Positions 1 to 7,366 of a stretch of DNA of 64,000 bases are shown in pieces; position 1 is the first letter of the stretch; each line of letters starts with the position of its first letter. The position numbers and the translations under genes are program-made. Origin of the DNA: Rhodospirillum rubrum ATCC 11170 (GTDB taxonomy: Bacteria > Pseudomonadota > Alphaproteobacteria > Rhodospirillales > Rhodospirillaceae); NCBI RefSeq assembly GCF_000013085.1, contig NC_007643.1:977001-1041000 (forward strand). Reading direction: 5' to 3'. The notes below the pieces were generated by a model, which saw nothing but the letters and a program-made list of their open reading frames with translations, had not been told where the DNA came from and did no database searches.

Positions 1-821
1 ACGTGCGCCGCCAGCCGCGTTGCCGCCGACAGGACATGCCGACGTCCATGCAGGGCGTCGGCCAGATAAACCCGGTAGGTCATGGCGTCCAGAACCGCCG
101 CCGCATGGGGCCGGGGCCAGCGGGTCAGGACGGGCCGCCGGGCCGCCGGATCGGCCCGCAGATGCACGATGGCGGACAGCGGTCGGGGGACGGGATCAAA
201 GGCGGCCAGCATCGGCATATGCCATTTGCCGATCTTGCCTCCCACGGACTGCTGTCCCTCCTGGCCGATGTCCAGGGCGCTGCGGCTGCTGTCCCAAAGT
301 TTGACCATGGGAAAGCAGGGCTGCGCCAGACCTGTGTCCGGATCGACGACCAGCACGTCATCCCCCAGCAGCCGGTGCCCCCTCTGGACCAGAGCCGTGG
401 CCGTGGTGGACTTGCCAGCCCCGCTATTGCCAACGATGGCCAGCCCGCCCTTCCCGGTCCGGATGGCACAGGCATGCAGGGGCAGCACCCCGCGCTGATG
501 GCAGATCACCCCCAGGCCAGGGCCCAGCAGCCAAGTCTGGATCTCGGGCCAGGACGCCCCTGGTGCGGGATCGACCATGATGTCACGTCCGCCCGTCAGC
601 CCGATGCGCACGCAATTCGGGATGTCGATCACGGTATGGCCATCGGCACCCACCTGGATTCCGTCCCGGTCCAGCCGCAGCGGCACCGGTGGCGGCGGCA
701 CCGGGCCCTGGCGCAAGGTGATGTCTGCCGCCGCTTCGCCCGCCGGCGCAGAGCAGGGAAAAAGATGCGGCAGCGGGATTTCTGTCGCCAGGGTCCAGCC
801 GCTGACCCGGTAATGATGCAT
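1..821 (-). CDS. HprK-like serine kinase of a RiPP cluster (3' end outside window)
   Basis: The reading frame starts at the ATG at 821 and runs off the left edge, giving 273 visible residues. It has the HPr kinase/phosphatase C-terminal fold signature: LPLHACAI at about 113-120, a Walker A loop GNSGAGKS at 131-138 and an LLGDDVLVVD segment with the Asp pair at 154-155. Such proteins are common in lasso-peptide loci, where characterised members (for example ThcoK and PadeK) phosphorylate the C-terminal serine of the precursor. The start codon shares one base with the stop of the upstream B2 gene (TGATG), so the two are translationally coupled. The substrate is inferred from context only; no precursor gene is visible at this end of the window. 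Confidence 0.85.
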   Translation of the reverse strand, partial: MHHYRVSGWTLATEIPLPHLFPCSAPAGEAAADITLRQGPVPPPPVPLRLDRDGIQVGADGHTVIDIPNCVRIGLTGGRDIMVDPAPGASWPEIQTWLLGPGLGVICHQRGVLPLHACAIRTGKGGLAIVGNSGAGKSTTATALVQRGHRLLGDDVLVVDPDTGLAQPCFPMVKLWDSSRSALDIGQEGQQSVGGKIGKWHMPMLAAFDPVPRPLSAIVHLRADPAARRPVLTRWPRPHAAAVLDAMTYRVYLADALHGRRHVLSAATRLAAH

Positions 822-1279
822 CAAAGGATCCTTGGCCGGGCATAGAGGCAGGCATTGGGTGTGAAACCGGTGGCCTCCGCCCCGCCAATGACAGGTTCCC
901 CACCCGTCACCAGCCAGGCATGGGCCGTCAGGGTTCCACCGCGCCGATCGACGCCGAACAGGATATGCCCGGCGATGCCCCGGCGTGTCAGCATCATCCG
1001 CCCCGCCACGCAGCGGACCAGACAGGTGCTGTGCCAGGGCAGGCGGACGGACATGGCGTCGACGCCTTGTCCGACACCCCGCGCCCGTGCCAGGACCGGG
1101 GCCGGCTGCGGATCGGATCCGGCCAGCGCCGGACCGGGATCCGCGATCCCGCCGAACAGGCGGGCCAGCAGGCGGAAAGGCAGGCGGAACACCAGCAACC
1201 AGGCAATGCACAGCGCCAGCACCGCTTCCAGCCAGAACAACCGGCTGCGCAGCCGGCGGAGGGAACCGGCCCTGTTCAC
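821..1279 (-). CDS. Lasso peptide biosynthesis B2 protein (transglutaminase-like leader peptidase)
   Basis: A 152-aa protein. It has a basic, hydrophobic N-terminus (about residues 10-38, probably a membrane anchor) followed by the Transglut_core3 domain of lasso B2 proteases. The catalytic pair is visible as Cys86 in STCLVRC and His120 in TAHAWL. In this family the enzyme removes the leader peptide from a precursor presented by the PqqD-like B1 protein. It overlaps the B1 gene by 4 nt and the kinase gene by 1 nt, giving a tight B1-B2-kinase operon. It resembles the B2 at 38180-38614 but is clearly divergent, so it is not a recent duplicate. Confidence 0.85.
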   Translation of the reverse strand: MNRAGSLRRLRSRLFWLEAVLALCIAWLLVFRLPFRLLARLFGGIADPGPALAGSDPQPAPVLARARGVGQGVDAMSVRLPWHSTCLVRCVAGRMMLTRRGIAGHILFGVDRRGGTLTAHAWLVTGGEPVIGGAEATGFTPNACLYARPRIL

Positions 1280-1560
1280 GCCGCGACTTTCACCAGCCCC
1301 TCGCCGGCCATGCTGTCCAGAAGACGCAGCACATCTGCCGTGATCACATCCAGCGGGGCGGCGTAGGCCTGTTCCAGGATCACGCAGAGATCACCCACCC
1401 GTACCGGCTGTTCAAGCCGGTTCCAGATATTGTTGCCGATCGCATCCAGTGTGAAATAATGACCGCTCTGCACATCCATCATCACCAGCTCATTGTCGAT
1501 CTCACTGACCAGACAATGATCGGTCCGAACCAGCACGGTGTCGATTGTCACCATCTCCAA
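1276..1560 (-). CDS. PqqD-like RiPP recognition protein (lasso B1)
   Basis: A 94-aa protein of the PqqD fold. Typical elements are the early strand region DTVLVRTDHCLVS, the MDVQSGHYFTLDAIGNNIW block in the middle and a helical C-terminus ending LLDSMAGEGLVKVAA. In lasso systems this domain binds the precursor leader and delivers it to the B2 protease. It is the first gene of the B1-B2-kinase operon. Together these genes show a leader-dependent RiPP pathway, but the precursor and the cyclase of this copy are not in view and may lie left of the window. Confidence 0.85.
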   Translation of the reverse strand: MEMVTIDTVLVRTDHCLVSEIDNELVMMDVQSGHYFTLDAIGNNIWNRLEQPVRVGDLCVILEQAYAAPLDVITADVLRLLDSMAGEGLVKVAA

Positions 1561-1772
1561 GCACCTTCAACCACCCTTATCACCCTGTCCGTTGACGGGG
1601 CTGCAACCTATTGTTATCGGATAAAGCCCTGGCATAAAAGAACCAACCCGCTCCAATGCGGATGCTGGACGGAGAGCAGGGGGCGTATATGACGATTTTC
1701 AGTGAAATACAGTATTGATGGAATAATATAAAATAGATTAAAAATATGGTAAACTGACAAAGGATAAAGATT
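1561..1772. promoter_or_regulatory. Divergent intergenic region between RiPP operon and cupin gene
   Basis: This is the only spacer between two divergent transcription units, so it should hold promoters for both. The right half (about 1710-1770) is strikingly AT-rich for this genome. An AAGGA ribosome binding site precedes the cupin ATG at 1773. No convincing -35/-10 pair could be assigned. The only minus-strand ORF starting with ATG that I noticed (about 18 codons) has no lasso leader motif. Confidence 0.4.
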
Positions 1773-2678
1773 ATGACAAGTTTTTCGGAGAAAATATTTT
1801 CGATACTATCTGTATCCGAATGGAATGAACAGTTTTCCAAACGCCAACTACGCCATATACCAGCCGCATTCCCCGAAAGCGCTGACCTTATGTCATGGGG
1901 ATGGCTGGAGGATTTCCTGAACCGGGAATATACCCGTCCCGAGCTTTTCCGTTTTTTCATGAATGGACGGCCCGTTGAACCCAGTCGATTCGGCCTGATC
2001 GACGGGAAAGGGCGGTTGGACCGGAAAGCCCTGCGGCCTTTGCTGACCCAGGGCATCACCACCATCTTCAACGGTCTGGACAGTTCATCGGGCTATTTCT
2101 GGGAAGAGGCCGTCAAGTTGGAGCAGGCCCTGGGGGCCGTGGTCACCATCGATGCCATCGGCTCCTTTGGCACGGTGTGCGGCCTGCCCCCCCATTATGA
2201 TGACCGGGATCTCATCATTGTGCAGGTCGCGGGGCGCAAGCACTGGAAAATATTGGGAACTCCGGTTGAGGGGCCTTGGCGCAAGCGTACAATGTCCGTG
2301 CCTGATACGGTCACGGATGAGTTCGTGATGCAGGGGGGCGACATGCTGTTCGTGCCAGCCGGCCTTTATCATCAATGTGTTCCCCTGGAGCCATCCCTGC
2401 ATCTGGGTGCGCTGATTACGCGCCCCTGCGGCGCTGACCTGCTGAAAATGGTTCAGCCGCGATGGGAGACGACCGATCCGGAATTGGCGGCGCGGCTGTA
2501 TGTGGGCGACGGGGAAACCGACCTTCAGCAGCAGGATGCCCGGTTGAAGGAGGCGCTGATCCGGCTGGTCCAGGACATGGATGTTGCCGCCCTGACCCGC
2601 GCTTGGCTTGCTCAGAAACAGCGGCCGGTGCGTGCCGACCTGTTGGGCGCAGATAAAAAAGCGGACGATGGGCGGTAG
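1773..2678 (+). CDS. JmjC/cupin_4-type dioxygenase-like protein
   Basis: A 301-aa protein with a cupin/JmjC fold. The iron-binding facial triad is visible as His141 and Asp143 in PPHYDDRD and the distal His200 in VPAGLYHQC. Between them lies QVAGRKHWKI, typical of the bacterial cupin_4 (RoxA-like) family. Family members are 2-oxoglutarate/Fe(II) hydroxylases of ribosomal proteins or, in biosynthetic loci, of small peptides. It is divergent from a lasso-type operon, so a tailoring role on that peptide is possible but unproven. The 5' part is AT-rich compared with the surroundings. The start is supported by an AAGGA site 8 nt upstream. Confidence 0.75.
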   Translation: MTSFSEKIFSILSVSEWNEQFSKRQLRHIPAAFPESADLMSWGWLEDFLNREYTRPELFRFFMNGRPVEPSRFGLIDGKGRLDRKALRPLLTQGITTIFNGLDSSSGYFWEEAVKLEQALGAVVTIDAIGSFGTVCGLPPHYDDRDLIIVQVAGRKHWKILGTPVEGPWRKRTMSVPDTVTDEFVMQGGDMLFVPAGLYHQCVPLEPSLHLGALITRPCGADLLKMVQPRWETTDPELAARLYVGDGETDLQQQDARLKEALIRLVQDMDVAALTRAWLAQKQRPVRADLLGADKKADDGR

Positions 2679-2830
2679 GCTGGCTGTTTCGTCAGGTTCC
2701 GTATAGCTAGGTGTTGGTGCAGCGAGGCGATGACCGGGTTGGCAGGTGGTAGTGCGGCCCTGTAGAACGGCTTTCTTCCCTTTTCGCGGACTGGTCAGCG
2801 CCCGGCATGCCGAACAAATCCACCGACGCC

Positions 2831-3234
2831 GGGCCTGTCAGGAATTTCGTGTGCGGGCGGGCGGTTGAACATTACGCCACCATGGCTCGAATGAAGCGGT
2901 CGCCAAAGATGACGGCGAACTGGGCCTTGGCCATGGATCCCTCACGGGGCGGCATTTTCCACTCTTTCTCGGAGCGGTTCAAGATCAGGTAGAGCAGCTT
3001 GGTGGCGGCCTCGTCGCTGGGGAAATGCCCCCTGGCGCGGACGGCGCGCCTGAGCTTCGCGTTCAAAGCCTCAATGGCATTCGTGGTATAGACGATCCGG
3101 CGGACCTCGTCGGGGAAGGCGAAGAGGGATCACCTCGGCCCAGGCGCGCCGCCAACTCTGGCCGAGCGTCGGGACATAGGGCATCTCCTTTTTACCCATT
3201 ATGCCCGCCCGTACACGAAATTCCTGACAGGCCC
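2831..3234. mobile_element. 404-bp internally deleted IS256-family element
   Basis: The ends are 32-bp inverted repeats at 2831-2862 and 3203-3234, beginning GGGCCTGTCAGG and differing at one position. Inside, on the minus strand, is only the C-terminal coding end of an IS256-type transposase. The rest of the transposase gene is missing, so the element is a MITE-like deletion derivative that could only move with a transposase supplied in trans. No clear 8-9 bp target duplication was seen. It abuts a second, different IS256 transposase fragment on its right. Confidence 0.75.
2872..3190 (-). pseudogene. IS256-family transposase C-terminal fragment, frameshifted
   Basis: The minus strand encodes YVPTLGQSWRRAWAEVIP and, after a frame change near 3105-3125, LNAKLRRAVRARGHFP and FAVIFGDRF. 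This is the usual C-terminal end of an IS256 (Mutator-like) transposase. Both pieces lie inside the 404-bp element and share its orientation. The N-terminal two thirds and most of the DDE core are absent, so it is not functional. Confidence 0.8.
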
Positions 3235-3821
3235 TCCGGACCTCGCCGTCGGTGATGGCGCACTCGGCTTCTGGAAGGCGATGGACGAGGTGTTTCCCAC
3301 GACCCGCCACCAGCGTTGCTGGCTGCACAAGACCGGCAACGTTCTGAACAAGGCGGCCAAATCCGTCCAACCCAGCATGAAGAAGGACCTCGCCGAGATC
3401 TGGATGTCGCCTGATCGCGCGGCGGCGGAGAAAGCCGCCGACGTCTTCGCCGCCAAGTACGGCGCCAAATATCCCAAGGCTGTCGAATGCCTGGAAAAAG
3501 GACCGGAAGCCCCTACTGGCTTTCTACGACTTCCCAGCCGAACATTGGGTGCATTTGCGCACGACCAATCCCATTGAAAGCGTCTTTGCCACCGTCCGCT
3601 ATCGCACCGTTCGAACCAAGGGGGCTCTGTCGCCGACCGCCGCCAAGCTGATGGTCTTCAAGCTGGTCATGGCCGCCGCCAAAACTTGGCGCCGCCTCAA
3701 GGGCGAAAATCAATTGCCCAAGGTCATCAGCGGGATCAAATTCGTCGACGGTGTCGAGAGCGTCGAAGCCCGCGTCACAAACCGCCGTCTGATCAGCCCC
3801 ATCACCCAGATTCCGCCATAG
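3235..3821 (+). pseudogene. IS256-family transposase remnant (C-terminal half, frameshifted)
   Basis: The translation starts directly after the 404-bp element with DLAVGDGALGFWKAMDEVFP and continues through RHQRCWLHKTGNVLNK, the conserved central block of IS256 transposases. The frame is lost near 3497-3520 and resumes as HLRTTNPIESVFATVRYRT, which carries the conserved C-terminal TTNxIE motif. The 5' half is missing. It is a different transposase from the fragment inside the neighbouring element. Confidence 0.85.
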
Positions 3822-3864
3822 CTCTATGATCCCCTCTCATGCTTGCCGCCCGTCGCGGCGGCTT

Positions 3865-3936
3865 GATCACTCCGGCCAAGCCTCCCGGAGATCAAACGGC
3901 GATCTCGCTGTTACACCACGCAACGGGACACGATCC
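3865..3936 (+). repeat. 72-bp repeat, left copy of an inverted pair around CRISPR-Cas
   Basis: This stretch starts GATCACTCCGGCCAAGCC and ends ACGGGACACGATCC. It is repeated in inverted orientation at 14885-14956, with 4 mismatches in 72 positions by eye. The pair brackets the whole cas operon and array. It resembles a non-coding IS end and carries the motif TACACCAC-N5-GGGACACGATC that recurs at 35746-35769. Confidence 0.85.
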
Positions 3937-3972
3937 CTTGGGCTGTGGCGGCCCGGCCCATCGCTGGTCGGT

Positions 3973-4233
3973 ATGATACTATCGCGTTATGGCTCGCTGC
4001 ACCCGCGCAAGACTATTGAGACCCGTCTGGCCGAGCCGCTGGAGATCCATGGTCTGACTTGTGAGGGCGGGCGGATCGCCGAGGCTTTGGCCGATGTCGG
4101 GGTGGCCGCCGAGTTGCGTTACCACGATCTCCATCGGCTTTCGAGGAGCAACGCCAAAGAGTGGCGATTGCCCGGACTTTGATCTTTAAGCTCGGGCTGT
4201 TGTTGCTCGGCGGGATCGCTAAGCCTGCACCTC
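3973..4233 (+). pseudogene. Fragment of a peptide ABC transporter ATPase (OppF/DppF-like)
   Basis: The frame from 3973 reads RYGSLHPRKTIETRLAEPLE IHGL and GGRIAEALADVGVAAELRY. This matches the region after the Walker A helix of oligopeptide-transporter ATPases, which usually reads PYGSLNPRKT. After a one-base frame change near 4148 it continues QRQRVAIARTLIF and LLLLGG, the remains of the signature-to-Walker B region. Both P-loop and Walker B are gone, so it is a relic. It has no partner permease genes nearby and probably came in with the IS debris. Confidence 0.65.
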
Positions 4234-4430
4234 TGTGACCAAGGGTAGCCGGGCGGATGCCAGTCATGGGGTAAGTCAGGAACCATTCCCTTCCCCGCCG
4301 AAGGTATCGCGAAAAGCTGCTCCAGCGATTTTTTCTATTGATGGGGGTAAACGGGGAGGGTACTTTGATTGTTAAAGTAAAAAGAAAACTACCAATGGTT
4401 TTCTAGTCGTGTAAACGGTGTTTTCGTCGA
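4234..4430 (+). promoter_or_regulatory. cas: Upstream region of the cas operon
   Basis: About 200 bp without a gene precede cas3. The part from 4320 to 4430 is AT-rich (TTTGATTGTTAAAGTAAAAAG) in contrast to the coding DNA. It is the only plausible promoter position for the seven-gene cas operon, whose genes otherwise overlap or nearly touch. No exact -35/-10 pair is claimed. Confidence 0.4.
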
Positions 4431-6689
4431 ATGTACTATGCCCATAGCCTGGAAACCGGAGGTGACAAGACCCGTTGGCAGCCGGCGGCGGATCACGCTT
4501 TCGCAACCGGACATCTGGCTGCGGGCTTCGCCCAGTCGTTTGGGGCGGAAAAGGCCGCCCGGCTGGCCGGCCTGCTTCATGATCTTGGGAAATACTGTCG
4601 CGCCTTTCAGGCCCGGCTTGAGGGCGCGCCGGAGCGGGTTGATCACGCGACGGCCGGGGCTATTACGGTGCGGGCCCTGCTGGCGGGAAGTTCCGATCGA
4701 TGGGATCGGACCCTGGGGGAGATCCTCTCCTATGTCATCGCCGGCCATCACGGTGGCTTGCCCGACTGGCAGGGGCTGGCCGATCGTCTGAAGGCAGATC
4801 TATCCGGGCTTGACCCGGTCTGGCGCGACGAAATCGCTGTCGCCCCCCAGGGGCTCGCGCCGTCTTTAACGCCCCATCCCTCTAAAGAGCGCTTGCCCTT
4901 TCAACTGGCCTTTCTCGGGCGAATGATCTTTTCCTGTCTGGTCGATGCCGATTTCAAAGACACCGAGGCCTTTTATGAGAGGGAGGCAGGAACGCGGAGT
5001 GATCGGCTGTGGCCGCTTTTGCCGGCGATCATCGATCGGCTGATCGCCCGCTTCAACGACCATATGGCGACAAAGGCCCCGCTGGCGGGAGAGCCCGTCT
5101 CGGCGGTCACTCTTCTGCGTCAGGATGTCCTGGCCCAGGCGCGGGCCCGGGCGGCGATGAGCGAAGGGTTGTTTACCCTGACCGTGCCCACGGGCGGCGG
5201 TAAGACCCTGGCCTCGCTTGGCTTCGCCCTCGATCACGCCAAGCGCCATGGGTTGGAGCGGATCATCTTCGCCATTCCCTTTACCTCGATCCTTGACCAG
5301 ACGGCGGCGGTCTTTCGCGATGTCTTGGGCGAGGGGGTGATCCTTGAACACCACAGCGCCATCGAGGCCGAGGAGAAGGCGCGCCGCGAGCCACCCCAGC
5401 AGCGCGATAAACTGCGTCTGGCGATGGAGGATTGGGCCGCGCCCCTCATTCTCACCACCACTGTCCAGCTTTTCGAAAGCCTGTTCGCCAATCGCCCGGC
5501 CCGCTGTCGCAAGCTGCATTCCATCGCGCGCAGCGTCATCGTTCTCGACGAGGCGCAAACCCTGCCGCTGCCCCTGCTCAAGCCCTGCGTCGCCGCTATC
5601 GATGAACTGACGCGCAACTACAAGGCCTCGGTCGTGCTGTGTACGGCCACCCAGCCGGCGCTTGATCGCCGCCGCTTCGCCGCCGGCGATGACATGGGGC
5701 TTGATTTGGCGGGCCGCGAACTCGCCCCCGATCCCGGCGCCCTGGCCGCCCGGCTGGTTCGCGTCACCCTGCGTCAAGCCGGGGTGCTGAGCGATGAGGA
5801 CGTGGTAACCGACCTTGCCGATCCTCCCCAAGCCCTAGTCATCGTCAATACGCGCAAGCATGCCCTGGCGCTTTATCGGCGGGCGGTCGAGGCCGGCCTG
5901 GAGGGGGTGGTTCACCTGAGCACCCGCCACTATGGCGCCCACCGCCGCGCCATTTTGGACGATGTTCGCCAGCGCCTGGACCGGGGCTTGCCCTGCCGGC
6001 TGATCGCCACCTCCTTGGTGGAAGCCGGGGTCGATGTGGATTTCCCACGGGTCTGGCGGGCCGAGGGCGGGCTTGATCAAATCGCCCAGGCGGCGGGGCG
6101 GTGCAATCGCGAGGGCCGGCGGCCGGTTGAAGACAGCATCGTCACGGTCTTTCGGGCCGCTGACCATAAGCCGCCCGCCGCCGTCGCCCAACTGGCGGCG
6201 GCCTATGGTCGCATCGCCCAGAACCACGCCAATCCCTTCAGCCCAGCCGCCCTTGAGGACTATTTCCGCGAGGTCTATTGGAGCAAGGGCCCGGGGCTGG
6301 ATGAACACAAGATCCTCAAGGCCTTCGCTTGGGATCGCTCTGGCGGCACCCTCAACTACAAACGGGTGGCCGAGGATTTTCGGATGATCGACAGCGGCAT
6401 GGCGCCGGTGATCATCGGGCGCGACGCCCAGGCCCGTGCGGCCCTTGCCCTGTTGGGGCGGCCGGACGCGCGGGCCGGTCAGGTGGCGCGGCTTCTTCAG
6501 CCCTATCTGGTTCAGGTTCCGCCCCCCGCCCGCATGGCGCTAATCACCAACGGCCATGTGCGTTTCGCCGAAGAGCGGAGCTTTGGCGATCAATTCGCCG
6601 TGCTGACCGCCGACAGCCTGTATCGCGACGACACCGGCTTGCTGTGGGAAGACGCCGGGTATCTGGATCTGGAGCAGTCCATCTTCTAA
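4431..6689 (+). CDS. cas3: CRISPR-associated nuclease/helicase Cas3 (type I-C)
   Basis: A 752-aa protein with an N-terminal HD nuclease followed by an SF2 helicase. HD motifs are His22 and His28 in DHAFATGH, LLHDLGK with His50-Asp51, and IAGHHGGLP. Helicase motifs are TVPTGGGKT (Walker A), VLDEAQTLP (a DEAQ-type motif II), CTATQP (III) and QAAGRCNREGRR (VI). Cas3 is recruited by target-bound Cascade, nicks the displaced strand and unwinds and degrades the foreign DNA. It is the first gene of the operon, and cas5 follows 11 nt after the stop. All key motifs are present and the length is usual for type I-C. Confidence 0.97.
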   Translation: MYYAHSLETGGDKTRWQPAADHAFATGHLAAGFAQSFGAEKAARLAGLLHDLGKYCRAFQARLEGAPERVDHATAGAITVRALLAGSSDRWDRTLGEILSYVIAGHHGGLPDWQGLADRLKADLSGLDPVWRDEIAVAPQGLAPSLTPHPSKERLPFQLAFLGRMIFSCLVDADFKDTEAFYEREAGTRSDRLWPLLPAIIDRLIARFNDHMATKAPLAGEPVSAVTLLRQDVLAQARARAAMSEGLFTLTVPTGGGKTLASLGFALDHAKRHGLERIIFAIPFTSILDQTAAVFRDVLGEGVILEHHSAIEAEEKARREPPQQRDKLRLAMEDWAAPLILTTTVQLFESLFANRPARCRKLHSIARSVIVLDEAQTLPLPLLKPCVAAIDELTRNYKASVVLCTATQPALDRRRFAAGDDMGLDLAGRELAPDPGALAARLVRVTLRQAGVLSDEDVVTDLADPPQALVIVNTRKHALALYRRAVEAGLEGVVHLSTRHYGAHRRAILDDVRQRLDRGLPCRLIATSLVEAGVDVDFPRVWRAEGGLDQIAQAAGRCNREGRRPVEDSIVTVFRAADHKPPAAVAQLAAAYGRIAQNHANPFSPAALEDYFREVYWSKGPGLDEHKILKAFAWDRSGGTLNYKRVAEDFRMIDSGMAPVIIGRDAQARAALALLGRPDARAGQVARLLQPYLVQVPPPARMALITNGHVRFAEERSFGDQFAVLTADSLYRDDTGLLWEDAGYLDLEQSIF

Positions 6690-6700
6690 AAGGATTCCTC

Positions 6701-7366
6701 ATGTCGCATGGCATCAAGCTGCTGGTTTCGGGTGATCACGCCTGTTTCACCCGGCCGGAAATGAAGGCCGAGCGGGTTTCCTATGATGTGATGACGCCTT
6801 CGGCGGCGCGCGGCATCTTGGAAGCCATCCATTGGAAGCCGGCGATCACCTGGGTGATCGACGCCATCCACGTGCTCAAGCCCATCCGCTTCCAAACCCT
6901 GCGCCGCAACGAGGTTGGCGGCAAGGTGCCCGCCGGCAAGGTCAAATCGGCGATGACCAAAGGCACCCTGGACGGTCTGGCGCTGCTCGCCGATGAGGAC
7001 CGCCAACAGCGCGCCACCACGCTGCTTGTCGATGTCGCCTATGTCATCGAGGCCCATTTCACCCTGACCGACAAGGCCGGACCCGAGGATAATCCGGGCA
7101 AACATCTGGATATCTTCACCCGCCGGGCCCGCAAGGGGCAGTGCTTCCACCAGCCATGCTTGGGCACGCGGGAGTTTCCGGCACGGTTCGAATTGATCGA
7201 CGGCGATCGGCCAATCCCGGCGGCTGTCAACCGCAGCGAGGATCTGGGGTTCATGCTGTGGGATATCGATCACGCGGGCGACCGGTCGTCGATGTTTTTC
7301 CGGGCGCGGATGGACCGGGGCGTCGTGCGGGTGCCGGCTCCGTCATCGGCGGAGATCCGCCGATGA
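6701..7366 (+). CDS. cas5c: Type I-C Cascade subunit and pre-crRNA nuclease Cas5c (Cas5d)
   Basis: A 221-aa protein starting MSHGIKLLVSGDHACFTRPE. This matches the Cas5d N-terminus, where a beta strand leads to FTRPExKxERVSYDxxTPSAARGI. In type I-C systems this protein replaces Cas6: it cleaves the pre-crRNA at the base of the repeat hairpin and then stays bound to the 5' handle in Cascade. An upstream in-frame extension exists, but the ATG at 6701 follows an AGGA site and fits the family start. Its stop overlaps the start of cas8c (ATGA). Confidence 0.96.
   Translation: MSHGIKLLVSGDHACFTRPEMKAERVSYDVMTPSAARGILEAIHWKPAITWVIDAIHVLKPIRFQTLRRNEVGGKVPAGKVKSAMTKGTLDGLALLADEDRQQRATTLLVDVAYVIEAHFTLTDKAGPEDNPGKHLDIFTRRARKGQCFHQPCLGTREFPARFELIDGDRPIPAAVNRSEDLGFMLWDIDHAGDRSSMFFRARMDRGVVRVPAPSSAEIRR

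Noticed and set aside
3-845. A 280-codon plus-strand frame at the left edge
   Set aside because: It is antisense to the HprK-like gene, which has clear motifs in the other strand.
1612-1670. Short minus-strand frame beginning MPGLYPITIG as a possible RiPP precursor
   Set aside because: About 18 codons, with no Pro-x-Leu leader motif and no ribosome binding site worth the name.
4323-4430. A CreA-like pseudo-repeat RNA or tracr-like sequence upstream of cas3
   Set aside because: No match to the CRISPR repeat was found there by eye.
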